A program made the position numbers and the translations under genes. 64,000 bases of DNA from Donghicola eburneus (GTDB lineage Bacteria; Pseudomonadota; Alphaproteobacteria; Rhodobacterales; Rhodobacteraceae), in contig NZ_FOXY01000003.1 of NCBI RefSeq assembly GCF_900115865.1, positions 124,001 to 188,000 of the forward strand, written 5' to 3'. Shown here piece by piece: positions 54,189 through 62,880 of this stretch. Within the stretch, counting starts at the first letter, position 1. Each line of letters starts with the position of its first letter. The notes beneath the pieces were generated by a model that did no database searches, was not told where the DNA came from, and saw nothing but the letters and a program-made list of their open reading frames with translations.

Positions 54189-54256
54189 AACACAAGACTG
54201 GAATGTGTGTTTAAGCCCGGGCCTGTGCACTTTGGCGTGTGCTCGAAGACGAAAGA

Positions 54257-54282
54257 GGGCGCGATCCGGATGGATCGCGCCC
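54257..54282 (-). terminator. Terminator of the urate/xanthine permease gene
   Basis: A perfect 11-bp stem (GGGCGCGATCC / GGATCGCGCCC, loop GGAT); on the minus strand it is followed by TCTTTC. Confidence 0.75.
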
Positions 54283-54311
54283 TGACTAAGACAGCAGTTC
54301 TGCCCTATAAA

Positions 54312-55706
54312 TTAGCGGTGGCCCTTCATGCCGCCCGAGATTTCTTCGGTCGATTCGTCGGCCAGTTCTTCGGGAAGTACCAGGTTCAGCACGATCGCGA
54401 TCAGCGCTGCGGGTAGGATGCCGCTCGTTGCTAGTACCTTAATCGACTGGGGAAGGTGCTGCAGGGCACCGGGTTCCAACTGCAGACCCAAGCCAAGGCT
54501 TAGGGCAATCGCAAAGATCACCATGTTGCGGCGGTTCCAGTCCACGTCAGATAGCATCGAGACACCCGCGGCGACGACCATGCCGAACATGACAATGACA
54601 CCGCCACCAAGGACTTCGATCGGGCAGGTCGAAATGATCGCGCCGACTTTGGGGATCAGGCCGCAAACAATCAGGAAGATCGCGCCGATGGTGACCACGT
54701 GGCGGCTCATGACGCCGGTCATGGCGATCAGGCCGACGTTCTGGCTGAAAGATGTGTTGGGCAGGGCGCCGAACAGGCCCGAAACCGCAGTGCCCAAGCC
54801 GTCAGCAAAGGTCGCGCCTTGGATCTCTTTGTCGGTGGCTTCGCGGCCTGCGCCACCTTTGGTAATGCCCGACACGTCGCCCACGGTTTCAACAGCCGAA
54901 ACGAACGCCATCAGGCAGAAACCGACAACACCAGCGACTGTGAATTCGAGGCCAAAGTGCAGCGGGTTTGGCAGCGCCAAAGTGGCCGCGTTGCCTACGT
55001 TTCCATAGCTGACCATGCCCATGAGGTAGGCAACGACGTAGCCCGCCAACAAACCGACCAGCACTGCAGATACCGACAGCATCCCACGCGTGAAAAACTT
55101 GAGGGCCAGCGTTACGATGATCACGACAAAGGCGACGAACCAGTTCTGCGCGCTGCCGTATTCTTCGGTGCCGATGGCGGGTACACCGCCGGCGGCGTAT
55201 TGGATGCCGACTTTGACCAGCGCCAAACCGATCATCGTGACCACGAGGCCGGTGACCAGAGGCGGCAGGGCGAACCGGATTTTCCCGATGAAGAGGCCCA
55301 GAATAAAGTGGAAGATACCGCCAAGGAATACGCCGCCCATAAGGACCGCCATAGCATCCACGCCTTTGCCCGCGACGAGCGGGATCATGATCGGGATAAA
55401 CGCAAAGCTGGTGCACTGTACGATGGGCAGTTTGGCGCCCACGGGACCTATGCCAATCGTCTGGAACAGAGTCGCGATGCCAGCAAAGAACATCGACATC
55501 TGGATCATGTAGATCATCTGCGGAAAGTCAGGCGAGTTCGAGCCGAACCCGAAACCCGCAGCGCCAGCGATGATAATCGCAGGTGTCACGTTAGAGACAA
55601 ACATCGCCAAAACGTGCTGAATTCCCAGCGGCACGGCCTTGGCGAGTGGGGGCGTGTAATTCGGGTCTTTTAGTTCGGCTGGAGTGCCGATGGATGCGTC
55701 AGACAT
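54312..55706 (-). CDS. NCS2-family xanthine/urate permease
   Basis: A 464-aa polytopic permease of the nucleobase-cation symporter-2 family (UacT/XanQ type), about 14 hydrophobic segments. Conserved FVSAVETVGDVSGITKGG (Glu in TM8 region) and GALPNTSFSQNVGLIAMTGV (NCS2 signature) are present. It is next to ureidoglycolate and urate genes on the same strand, so it probably imports urate or xanthine. The acidic C-terminal tail is typical. A hairpin lies just upstream. Confidence 0.9.
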   Translation of the reverse strand: MSDASIGTPAELKDPNYTPPLAKAVPLGIQHVLAMFVSNVTPAIIIAGAAGFGFGSNSPDFPQMIYMIQMSMFFAGIATLFQTIGIGPVGAKLPIVQCTSFAFIPIMIPLVAGKGVDAMAVLMGGVFLGGIFHFILGLFIGKIRFALPPLVTGLVVTMIGLALVKVGIQYAAGGVPAIGTEEYGSAQNWFVAFVVIIVTLALKFFTRGMLSVSAVLVGLLAGYVVAYLMGMVSYGNVGNAATLALPNPLHFGLEFTVAGVVGFCLMAFVSAVETVGDVSGITKGGAGREATDKEIQGATFADGLGTAVSGLFGALPNTSFSQNVGLIAMTGVMSRHVVTIGAIFLIVCGLIPKVGAIISTCPIEVLGGGVIVMFGMVVAAGVSMLSDVDWNRRNMVIFAIALSLGLGLQLEPGALQHLPQSIKVLATSGILPAALIAIVLNLVLPEELADESTEEISGGMKGHR

Positions 55707-55775
55707 TACTCTGTTCCCTTCCTGATGGGGGTGATGGCGGCCTTGTGGCCGCTCTTTTGTTTTGGTGCTTCGCGT

Positions 55776-56264
55776 TTAGTCGCGATCGACAGTGACGGGT
55801 GCGTCCAACCCGAATTCTTCGAGGTTCACGGTGGTTCCGATGCGGTCGACGACGGCAAACAGGCCCGGAGCGTGCAGCGGGGTCAGCACTCCGTGCCACG
55901 TGCCGCGGTGCAGATTGACGGCGGTGTGGGGCGGCACGATGAAGGCGTGGATCGGGCCCGGGATATCGTCCTGCCCTTCGGCCACGATGATAAGCCATTC
56001 ATTCTCATGCATCGGAATGAATGCCTGTGATCCTTCGGGATGGCGTTCGATCAGATCGCAAGTGTAGGGCATTTCACGTGGAACAGCGTTGAACAGGCTA
56101 ATGCCTGCGCGTCCCTCGGGGCCGAAATCCATATTGGCGCGGTCGTGGTAGCGGCCACAGAAGCCTGCGTTGATGATCTTGTCCGGTTCGCCTGCGGTGG
56201 TCAGGACGTCTCCGAACGGGGCGAAAGCTTCGGCAGTGAGGGGGAGCGCGGTGATTTTAGTCAT
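55776..56264 (-). CDS. allA: Ureidoglycolate lyase AllA
   Basis: A 162-aa cupin-type ureidoglycolate lyase, which splits ureidoglycolate to glyoxylate and urea. Family stretches ISLFNAVPREMPYTCDLIER and the metal-site region IHAFIVPPHTAVNLHRGTWH are present. Length typical. The start at 56264 (MTKITALPLTAEAFAPFGDV) matches the family. 69 bases separate it from the permease gene. Confidence 0.9.
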   Translation of the reverse strand: MTKITALPLTAEAFAPFGDVLTTAGEPDKIINAGFCGRYHDRANMDFGPEGRAGISLFNAVPREMPYTCDLIERHPEGSQAFIPMHENEWLIIVAEGQDDIPGPIHAFIVPPHTAVNLHRGTWHGVLTPLHAPGLFAVVDRIGTTVNLEEFGLDAPVTVDRD

Positions 56265-56315
56265 ACTGGGGCCTTTGAGCGGGGGAGGGGGCTGTCTGCC
56301 CCCCCCGGCGCATGT

Positions 56316-56351
56316 GCGCCTCCCCCCGAGAGTATTTTGGCAAAGATGAAG
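56316..56351 (-). repeat. Dispersed Rhodobacteraceae intergenic repeat, copy 2
   Basis: GCGCCTCCCCCCGAGAGTAT, then TTTGGCAAAGATGAAG, just 3' of the uglY stop on the minus strand and in the same orientation to it as copy 1 (49858-49893) is to its gene. Confidence 0.6.
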
Positions 56352-56353
56352 CA

Positions 56354-57169
56354 TTACAGGGTGAGGGCCGGATGGCGGTTCACGTCCTTGTAGAGCAGGT
56401 AGCGGAACGGTTTGTGCCCGCGCGCGATGCACGCCTGCGGGCAAAAGGCGCGGAGCCACATGAAATCGCCGGCGCCAACGCGGACCCATTGGTCGTTCAG
56501 GAGGTAGTCGGCTTCGCCCTCTAACACGTAGAGGCCGTGTTCCATGATGTGGGTTTCGGCAAAGGGGATGCGGCCACCCGGTTGGAAGGTCACGATATTG
56601 ACGTGCATATCGTGGCGGATGTCATCGGGATCAGCAAAGCGCGTGGTCGCCCATTTGTCTGTGTTGGGCATGGCGGTCGGGGTGCGTTCTAGGTCGCTGG
56701 TGATGAAGGCGTCGGGGCGCGAGAGGCCGGGGACGCTTTGGTATTTTTTGCGCACCCAGTGGAATTGCAGCGGCTCATCGGCGGGGTTGTGGACGGTCCA
56801 TGCGCTGTGGGGCGGGATGTAGGCGTAGCCGCCTGCTGTCAGGGTGTGGGTCTGGCCGTCCAGCGTCAGGGTCATGGTGCCGCTGGCGACAAACAGCACT
56901 GCTTGCGCGTCGGGGTTCGGCTCCGGGCGGGTGGAACCGCCGTTCGGAGCGACTTCTACCGCGTACTGGGCGAAGGTTTCTGCAAATCCCGAGAGCGGGC
57001 GGGCCAGAATCCACACGCGGGTGTCGGTCCAGTCCGGCAGCAGGCTGGTGACGATGTCGCGGTGGGTGCAAGCGGGCAGCACGGCATAGGCGGTGGTGAA
57101 GATGGCAGTGCCGACGGGATCGCCATCTTGTTCGGGCAGGCCACCGGGGGGGAAGGCGTATTGGGTCAT
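56354..57169 (-). CDS. uglY: (S)-Ureidoglycine aminohydrolase
   Basis: A 271-aa bicupin enzyme that removes ammonia from ureidoglycine to give ureidoglycolate. First cupin about 70-130 (AVLFVASGTMTLTLDGQTH); second about 190-260 (IPFAETHIMEHGLYVLEGEAD, with Glu/His metal ligands). Length typical. It overlaps the puuE-uraD stop by four bases and its neighbour AllA takes its product. Confidence 0.9.
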   Translation of the reverse strand: MTQYAFPPGGLPEQDGDPVGTAIFTTAYAVLPACTHRDIVTSLLPDWTDTRVWILARPLSGFAETFAQYAVEVAPNGGSTRPEPNPDAQAVLFVASGTMTLTLDGQTHTLTAGGYAYIPPHSAWTVHNPADEPLQFHWVRKKYQSVPGLSRPDAFITSDLERTPTAMPNTDKWATTRFADPDDIRHDMHVNIVTFQPGGRIPFAETHIMEHGLYVLEGEADYLLNDQWVRVGAGDFMWLRAFCPQACIARGHKPFRYLLYKDVNRHPALTL

Positions 57170-58578
57170 AGCAGATCCTCGAGGCGGAGACGGGCGATGC
57201 GTTCGACCTGTTTGCAGGCCTCTGTGAATTCGGTTTCGGTGTCGTTGGCGATCCGGCGTTCGAACGCGGACAGGATCGAGGCTTTGTCATGGTCGCGGAC
57301 GGCGATGATGAATGGGAAGCCGTGTTTTTCGGTGTAGGCCGTGTTCAGATTGGTGAACTGTGTCCGCTCTTCGTCGGTCAGGGCATCAAGGCCCGCGCTG
57401 GACTGTTCCGAGGTGCTTTCGGCGGTCAGACGCTTGGCGGCTGCCAATTTGCCGGCCAGATCGGGGTGGGCGCGCAGGACGCCGAGACGCTCGTCGTAGC
57501 TGGCGCTGCGGAACATGCGGGCGAGGGCGCTGTGGACGCCAGCCGCGCGGTCATGGGCGGGGCCAAGTTCCAGATCATAGGCGCGGTCGGCAATCCACGG
57601 GGAATGCTCGAAGATGCCGCCAAAGGTGCCGACAAAGGTCTCGCGATCCATCTGGCTGGGGCGCGGTTTGCGGGTGTGGGGATGGGTTTCCGCCCAATGC
57701 CCTGCGATTTCCAGTCGGGTCGGGGTCCAGACATCCTTGTGCATGCGGACGTAGTCGATGAACCGCTTCAGGCCCGCCAATTTGCCCGGTCGGCCGATCA
57801 GACGGCAATGCAGGCCGATCGACATCATGGCGGGGCGTCCCTCGGAGCCCTCGGCGTACAGGGTGTCGAATGCATCCTTCAGGTACTGATAGAACTGTTC
57901 GCCCGTGATGTAGCCCGGCGCGGTAGCGAAGCGCATGTCGTTGGCTTCCAAGGTGTAGGGGATGATCAGCTGGTCGCGATCCCCGACCTCGAGCCAGTAG
58001 GGCAGGTCGTCGTCATAGGTGTCGCTAACATAGGCAAACCCGCCCTCTTCGGCGACCAAGCGCACGGTGTTTTCGCTGCAACGGCCTGTGTACCAACCGA
58101 GGGGACGTTCGCCGACCACTTCGGTGTGCAGGCGGATGGCTTCGGCGATGGCGGCGCGCTCTTCTTCTTCGGGCATGTCTTTGTGTTCGACCCATTTCAG
58201 GCCGTGGCTAGCGATCTCCCAGCCCGCGTCTTTCATCGCCTCGACTTGTTCGGGGCTGCGGGACAACGCGGTGGCCACGCCGTAGATTGTCACGGGGATG
58301 GCCGCGCTGGTGAACAGGCGATGCAGGCGCCAGAAGCCAGCGCGTGCGCCATATTCGTAGATCGACTCCATATTCCAGTGGCGTTTGCCCTGCCACATGG
58401 CGGCGCCCGCGATGTCGGACAGGAATGCCTCGGATGCCTGATCCCCGTGCAACACGCAGTTTTCGCCGCCTTCTTCGTAGTTCAACACAAACTGCACGGC
58501 GATTTTTGCACCACCCGGCCATTGCGGGTCTGGAGCATCGGGGCCGTATCCGATCATATTACGAGCGTAGCGGGTCAT
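57166..58578 (-). CDS. Allantoinase PuuE fused to OHCU decarboxylase UraD
   Basis: A 470-aa fusion. Residues about 1-305 are a PuuE polysaccharide-deacetylase-like allantoinase (GWEIASHGLKWVEHKDMPEE, LGWYTGRCSENTVRLV). Residues about 310-470 are a UraD-type 2-oxo-4-hydroxy-4-carboxy-5-ureidoimidazoline decarboxylase (FGGIFEHSPWIADRAY with the catalytic-type His, LRAHPDLAGKL, YTEKHGFPFI). Together with UraH they take urate to allantoin and allantoate. The fusion is common in roseobacters. Divergent from uraH. Confidence 0.9.
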   Translation of the reverse strand: MTRYARNMIGYGPDAPDPQWPGGAKIAVQFVLNYEEGGENCVLHGDQASEAFLSDIAGAAMWQGKRHWNMESIYEYGARAGFWRLHRLFTSAAIPVTIYGVATALSRSPEQVEAMKDAGWEIASHGLKWVEHKDMPEEEERAAIAEAIRLHTEVVGERPLGWYTGRCSENTVRLVAEEGGFAYVSDTYDDDLPYWLEVGDRDQLIIPYTLEANDMRFATAPGYITGEQFYQYLKDAFDTLYAEGSEGRPAMMSIGLHCRLIGRPGKLAGLKRFIDYVRMHKDVWTPTRLEIAGHWAETHPHTRKPRPSQMDRETFVGTFGGIFEHSPWIADRAYDLELGPAHDRAAGVHSALARMFRSASYDERLGVLRAHPDLAGKLAAAKRLTAESTSEQSSAGLDALTDEERTQFTNLNTAYTEKHGFPFIIAVRDHDKASILSAFERRIANDTETEFTEACKQVERIARLRLEDLL

Positions 58579-58629
58579 CTTTGGGGAAGTCCTTTCTTTG
58601 CGACAGCAGTATGACAGCCGATGGGCAAC

Positions 58630-58638
58630 TGATTATCA
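58630..58638. promoter_or_regulatory. TGATTATCA box between puuE-uraD and uraH
   Basis: TGATTATCA is a 9-base near-palindrome (TGAT-T-ATCA) 50 bases upstream of puuE and about 99 bases from uraH. The same box is at 60052-60060 and, with one change, at 60011-60019. Confidence 0.5.
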
Positions 58639-58736
58639 AAATTTTTTTGAAACAGTTTTTATGGCGGGTTGGTGTGCAAAGAGTGCCCATGTTCACGGCA
58701 ACGCCCTAGGATCACTGCCAGCAAAAGGAGCAAACT

Positions 58737-59096
58737 ATGGCTGACGGATATCTGACCACCCACGTTTTGGACACGGCAAAGGGCGTTCCGGCCCAAGGAC
58801 TGACCATCGACCTCTACCGGATCGAGGGTGAAACGCGGGTGCATCTGGCGACCAAAGTGACAAACGACGATGGCCGCACCGATGGGCCGATCCTGCCTGC
58901 AGGCGAGTTTGCGGTTGGCGTCTATGAACTGGTGTTTCAGGCCGGTGCCTATCTGGATGTCAGCGGTGTGCCGCAAGAAGAGCCGCGTTTTCTGGACGTT
59001 GTGCCGATCCGCTTTGGCATCAGCGATGCGGAGTCGCACTATCATGTTCCGCTGCTGATCTCGCCCTTTGGCATGTCGACCTATCGCGGCAGTTGA
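58737..59096 (+). CDS. uraH: 5-Hydroxyisourate hydrolase
   Basis: A 119-aa transthyretin-like protein that hydrolyses 5-hydroxyisourate. It has the N-terminal [17 protein letters not shown] and the hallmark C-terminal YRGS, with [23 protein letters not shown] lies about eight bases upstream. Its 3' end overlaps the convergent LysR gene by 16 bases. Confidence 0.95.
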   Translation: MADGYLTTHVLDTAKGVPAQGLTIDLYRIEGETRVHLATKVTNDDGRTDGPILPAGEFAVGVYELVFQAGAYLDVSGVPQEEPRFLDVVPIRFGISDAESHYHVPLLISPFGMSTYRGS

Positions 59097-59998
59097 GCCT
59101 CCAGCGCCTCTTTGCAGCGGACGACCATGAAGTCACGGAAAAGCTGCACTTTGGGGTCACGGAAGCGGCGGCTGGGGGACAGGCAGGCCAATTGAGTCGC
59201 CATGGGCGGCGTGCGTTCGGCCACGGGGACCAGCGCGCCGCTGTTCAGGTGCTCGGCGACCTCGTAGACCGGTTTCATGATGATCCCGCAGCCATCAAGC
59301 GCCCAATTCGTCAGCACATCCCCATCGTCGGATTCGAGCGTGCCTGTGACCTCGAACCGGCGCGGGCCCTTGTCAGTTTGCAGGGTCCACTGGAATTCCT
59401 TGGCCCCCGGAAAGCGCAGGTTTAGACAGTCGTGGCGATCCTCGACGAGTGCTTTGCCGTCCTCTGGCACCCCGCGTTCGGCGATATAGGACGGCGCGGC
59501 ACATAGCACGCGGGGAATTTCGGCGATCACGCGGACTTTCAGGTCGCTGTCCGCCAGAGGCCCGATGTGAAAGGCCAGATCCAGTCCTTCGGTCGTGACA
59601 TCAATGACGCGGTCGGACAGGCGAAGGCGGACGTCGATCTCTGGATATTCCCGTTTGAATGCAGGGACATGTGGTGCAATCAGCCTGCGCCCCAAGCCCA
59701 AGGGTGCGGCAACAAAGACAGTTCCGCGAGGGGATTGGCTGCGCTCCATCACGGCGGCTTCGGCGCGGTCGATTGCCTCAATGATCTCGCAGGCGCCGGT
59801 GTAAAATACCTGCCCATGCTCGGTTGCGTGCAGTGCCCGCGTGGTCCGGTTGAACAGGCGCACCCCTAGGTGTTTCTCCAGCTCGGCAATACGGGCCGAG
59901 GCCACGGCGGCCGAAACCCGTTGGTCCCGCGCCGCGGCGGACATGCTGCCCAATTCGTAGACACGCACGAACATCCGGATGTTGTTCACATAGCTCAT
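59081..59998 (-). CDS. LysR-family regulator of purine catabolism
   Basis: A 305-aa LysR protein. The HTH is at about 1-60 ([35 protein letters not shown]). Divergent from the puuD gene with 111 bases between, a typical LysR-target layout. The region between holds two TGATTATCA-like boxes and an inverted repeat. Regulation of puuD and uraH is an inference. Effector may be urate or allantoin. Confidence 0.85.
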   Translation of the reverse strand: MSYVNNIRMFVRVYELGSMSAAARDQRVSAAVASARIAELEKHLGVRLFNRTTRALHATEHGQVFYTGACEIIEAIDRAEAAVMERSQSPRGTVFVAAPLGLGRRLIAPHVPAFKREYPEIDVRLRLSDRVIDVTTEGLDLAFHIGPLADSDLKVRVIAEIPRVLCAAPSYIAERGVPEDGKALVEDRHDCLNLRFPGAKEFQWTLQTDKGPRRFEVTGTLESDDGDVLTNWALDGCGIIMKPVYEVAEHLNSGALVPVAERTPPMATQLACLSPSRRFRDPKVQLFRDFMVVRCKEALEAQLPR

Positions 59999-60010
59999 GG
60001 GGCCTTCCTG

Positions 60011-60019
60011 CGATTATCA
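60011..60019. promoter_or_regulatory. TGATTATCA-like box near LysR start
   Basis: CGATTATCA differs by one base from the box at 60052-60060, and lies just upstream of the LysR ATG. Confidence 0.4.
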
Positions 60020-60029
60020 GGCTTGATTT

Positions 60030-60050
60030 GAAAGTCCTGCACCGACTTTC
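60030..60050. promoter_or_regulatory. Inverted repeat GAAAGTC-N7-GACTTTC
   Basis: Perfect 7-base arms between the two TGATTATCA-like boxes, midway between the LysR and puuD genes. The T-N11-A form of LysR sites is compatible. Confidence 0.5.
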
Positions 60051-60051
60051 C

Positions 60052-60060
60052 TGATTATCA
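60052..60060. promoter_or_regulatory. TGATTATCA box upstream of puuD
   Basis: Identical to the box at 58630-58638; 50 bases before the puuD start. Confidence 0.5.
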
Positions 60061-60109
60061 AGGGAATAGCCCCTTGGCTATGATCACCTCGATAACAGGA
60101 GGTTTGCCT

Positions 60110-61336
60110 ATGTATGATCTCGCCGCAATGGGCGCGTGGTTGGAATTTGCTGTTCGGTGGTTGCATGTGATCACTGCGATTGCGTGGATCGGATCGTCGT
60201 TCTATTTTATCGCGCTGGACCTTGGCCTGCACCGCGACCGCAATCTGGCCAGCGGCGCGGATGGCGAAGAATGGCAGGTCCATGGCGGCGGATTTTACCA
60301 TATCCAGAAGTACCTTGTGGCCCCTGACCAGATGCCCGGTGACCTGATCTGGTTCAAATGGGAAAGCTACGCGACATGGCTGTCCGGTTTCGCCATGCTG
60401 GCGCTGGTCTACTATCTGGGCGCGGAATTCTACCTGATCGACCCGAACATCGCGGACCTTGCCCCTTGGCAGGCGATCCTGATTTCCATGGGGTCTTTGG
60501 GCTTTGGTTGGCTAGCCTATGACCGTATCTGCAAGACTAAGTTCGGGGACAACAACACCCGCTTGATGCTGCTGCTGTTCGTCATTCTGGTCGGTATGGC
60601 GTGGTTCTATACCCAAGTCTTCACCGGCCGCGCTGCCATGCTGCATTTGGGGGCGTTCACGGCGACCATCATGTCGGGGAACGTGTTCTTTATCATCATG
60701 CCGAACCAGCGGATCGTGGTCGCCGACCTGATCGCAGGCCGCATCCCTGACGCGAAATACGGCAAGATCGCCAAGCAGCGCAGCACCCACAACAACTACC
60801 TGACCCTGCCGGTGGTGTTCCTGATGCTGTCTAACCACTACCCACTGGCCTTTGGCACCGAATATACGTGGCTGATCGCCAGCCTTGTGTTCCTGATGGG
60901 TGTCACGATCCGCCACTTCTTCAACACGATGCACGCCCGCAAAGGGACGCCTTATTGGACGTGGGCCGTGACAGCGATTCTGTTCATCATCATCATGTGG
61001 CTGTCCACCGCGCCCATGTTCCGTGCCGATGAGGCCGAGCAAGAGGTTCAGGCGGGCCTAGTACAGTTCGCGCAGGCCGACGGCTGGGAGGATGTGCATG
61101 ATATCGTGATGGGGCGCTGTTCCATGTGCCACGCCGAGGAGCCCTTTTACGAGGGCATCCTCTGGGCCCCCAAAGGCGTGCGTCTGGATACCGAGGCAGA
61201 GATCATCCGCAACGCCCGCGCCGTGTACTTGCAGGCGGGCCTGAGCCACGCCATGCCTCCGGCCAACCTGTCCTACATCGAGGAAGAAGAGCGCGCGGCC
61301 ATCGTGAAATGGTACGAGGCCGCGACGAGTGGTTAA
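60110..61336 (+). CDS. puuD: Membrane-bound urate oxidase PuuD with cytochrome c domain
   Basis: A 408-aa protein. The N-terminal urate oxidase-type membrane domain (about 1-320, eight or so hydrophobic segments; EFAVRWLHVITAIAWIGSSF, THNNYLTLPVVFLMLSNHY) is followed by a C-terminal cytochrome c domain with heme motif CSMCH (about 349-353). It oxidises urate to 5-hydroxyisourate, passing electrons to the respiratory chain. AACAGGAGG lies seven bases before the ATG. It overlaps the convergent znuA stop by four bases. Confidence 0.9.
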   Translation: MYDLAAMGAWLEFAVRWLHVITAIAWIGSSFYFIALDLGLHRDRNLASGADGEEWQVHGGGFYHIQKYLVAPDQMPGDLIWFKWESYATWLSGFAMLALVYYLGAEFYLIDPNIADLAPWQAILISMGSLGFGWLAYDRICKTKFGDNNTRLMLLLFVILVGMAWFYTQVFTGRAAMLHLGAFTATIMSGNVFFIIMPNQRIVVADLIAGRIPDAKYGKIAKQRSTHNNYLTLPVVFLMLSNHYPLAFGTEYTWLIASLVFLMGVTIRHFFNTMHARKGTPYWTWAVTAILFIIIMWLSTAPMFRADEAEQEVQAGLVQFAQADGWEDVHDIVMGRCSMCHAEEPFYEGILWAPKGVRLDTEAEIIRNARAVYLQAGLSHAMPPANLSYIEEEERAAIVKWYEAATSG

Positions 61337-62325
61337 CCCTCTTGGCAGGTGGCGATTGCGGTCGCCATCTGGCTGATCAAAGCAGGGTAAAGGTCTGCCC
61401 CCAGCGCGAGCTCTGACCCCATTGGGTCGAGCATCCCGACCGAAAGGCCAAGTTCTTCTGCAATCTGTTCCGCCATGGCTGCGTTGTGCTGTGGCTCCGC
61501 AAAGATGCACTTCGCGCCCTCTTCTTCGACTTGGTGTCGGAGCTCGGACAGATGCGCGGCACCCGGTGCTGCGGCATCCCCAAAAGCAATGCTCCCAGCA
61601 ATATGTACATCGAAGCGGCCTGCGAAGTGGCCGTAGGCCTCGTGGAAGACAACAATCGGCGTATCGTGGCTTTGCGCCAGCGTCTCGCGGGTCTTTGCGA
61701 TCAGGTTTTCCAGGTCAATCGAAGCGCGCATCGCATTTTGCGCATAGATCTCGGAGCCTTCGGGGTCGAGAGCAGTCAGATGCGCGGCGATGGCCGACAC
61801 CCAGATGTTTGCATTCTCGGGGTCAAGCCATGCATGGGGATCGTCGCCCGAGTGATCGTGACCGTCATGATCGCCGTGCGCCTCGTCGGCATGGTCATCA
61901 TGGGCGTCATGGGCTTCTTCTTCGTGGGCATGGTCATCGTCATCGTCGTGATGCGCGTCTTCTTCGTGCAGGTGGCCTTCGTGATCCTCGGCGTATCCTC
62001 GGTGCACGGTCCCTTCGATATCCAGCAAAGCCATCGTCGCGCCATCGCCGCGCAGCGATTCCAGTGCATCATCCAGCCATAGGGTCAGTTCGGGCCCCAT
62101 CCAGATCACGCTATCCGCGTTCGCCACGCTGCGGGCTTGGCTTGGGCGGAGTTGGAAATCGTGCGCGTCCGCGCCTTGGTCCATCAAGAGAACCGCTTCG
62201 CCGCGGTCTCCCATCACCATAGAGACCAGAGAGTGCACCGGAGGGATGTCGGTCGCAACGCTGAGCGGTGCAGCATTTGCGGTGCCCGCCATAAGAAGCG
62301 CGAGGGTCGTGAGTGTATTGCGCAT
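61333..62325 (-). CDS. znuA: Zinc ABC transporter substrate-binding protein ZnuA
   Basis: A 330-aa periplasmic zinc-binding protein with a Sec signal peptide (cleavage after NA, residue 18-19) and cluster A-I SBP fold. Zinc ligands: DAHDFQLRPSQ, FHEAYGHFAGRF, and the His region after DDPHAWLDPENA. An acidic, His-rich loop of about 55 residues (HLHEEDAHHDDDDDHAHEEE and beyond, about 118-172) is present, longer than in many ZnuA and thought to sense or buffer zinc. AAGGAGACC precedes the ATG. Divergent from zur. Confidence 0.95.
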   Translation of the reverse strand: MRNTLTTLALLMAGTANAAPLSVATDIPPVHSLVSMVMGDRGEAVLLMDQGADAHDFQLRPSQARSVANADSVIWMGPELTLWLDDALESLRGDGATMALLDIEGTVHRGYAEDHEGHLHEEDAHHDDDDDHAHEEEAHDAHDDHADEAHGDHDGHDHSGDDPHAWLDPENANIWVSAIAAHLTALDPEGSEIYAQNAMRASIDLENLIAKTRETLAQSHDTPIVVFHEAYGHFAGRFDVHIAGSIAFGDAAAPGAAHLSELRHQVEEEGAKCIFAEPQHNAAMAEQIAEELGLSVGMLDPMGSELALGADLYPALISQMATAIATCQEG

Positions 62326-62368
62326 GAGGTCTCCTTGAGGTCGTTCGGAGGTTCTCATATACTGTAAC

Positions 62369-62381
62369 GTGATAATATAAC
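62369..62381. promoter_or_regulatory. Zur box between znuA and zur
   Basis: GTGATAATATAAC matches GTTATAnTATAAC at 11 of the 12 defined bases. It is 44-56 bases upstream of the znuA ATG and 17-29 bases upstream of the zur start, so it may repress both directions. Confidence 0.7.
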
Positions 62382-62397
62382 AATAGGCAGCTAGAAA

Positions 62398-62880
62398 ATG
62401 TCCGAGACGTCGCCAGCATTCCATGCCCACAACCATGACAGCTGCACGCATGATGTGCTGGAACATGCGGAAAATATGGTCCGCCGTGAAGGATTACGCC
62501 TGACGCCGGTTCGGCGCCGCACCTTGGAAATCTTGGTGTCAGAGCACCGCGCGATGGGCGCTTATGAAGTTCTGGACCGCTTGGCCGCCGATGGTTTCGG
62601 GAATCAGCCGCCAGTGGCGTATCGCGCGTTGGAATTTCTGGTCGAGCATGGGCTGGCCCACCGGATCAACCGTCTGAACGCCTTTGCCGCTTGTATGCAC
62701 CCGGGCGAAGCGCACAGCCCCCTGTTCCTGATCTGTCAGAGCTGCGAGGCCGTCGCCGAAGCGCCTGCCGACGCCGTTCGGACGGCCGTCGAGGACGCTG
62801 CGCGGGGTCACGACTTCGCCGTAGAGCGCGTGAATATCGAGGTTCTGGGCACGTGTCCCACCTGTGCCGGAGCTGAGTAA
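62398..62880 (+). CDS. zur: Zinc uptake regulator Zur (Fur family)
   Basis: A 160-aa Fur-family repressor. A winged-helix DNA-binding domain (about 20-85, LTPVRRRTLEILVSEHRAMG, GNQPPVAYRALEFLVEHGLAH) is followed by a dimer domain with structural zinc Cys (CMHPGEAHSPLFLICQSCEA and CPTC). The N-terminal tail is His-rich. Overlaps znuC by one base (TAATG), so it heads the zur-znuC-znuB operon. Confidence 0.9.
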   Translation: MSETSPAFHAHNHDSCTHDVLEHAENMVRREGLRLTPVRRRTLEILVSEHRAMGAYEVLDRLAADGFGNQPPVAYRALEFLVEHGLAHRINRLNAFAACMHPGEAHSPLFLICQSCEAVAEAPADAVRTAVEDAARGHDFAVERVNIEVLGTCPTCAGAE

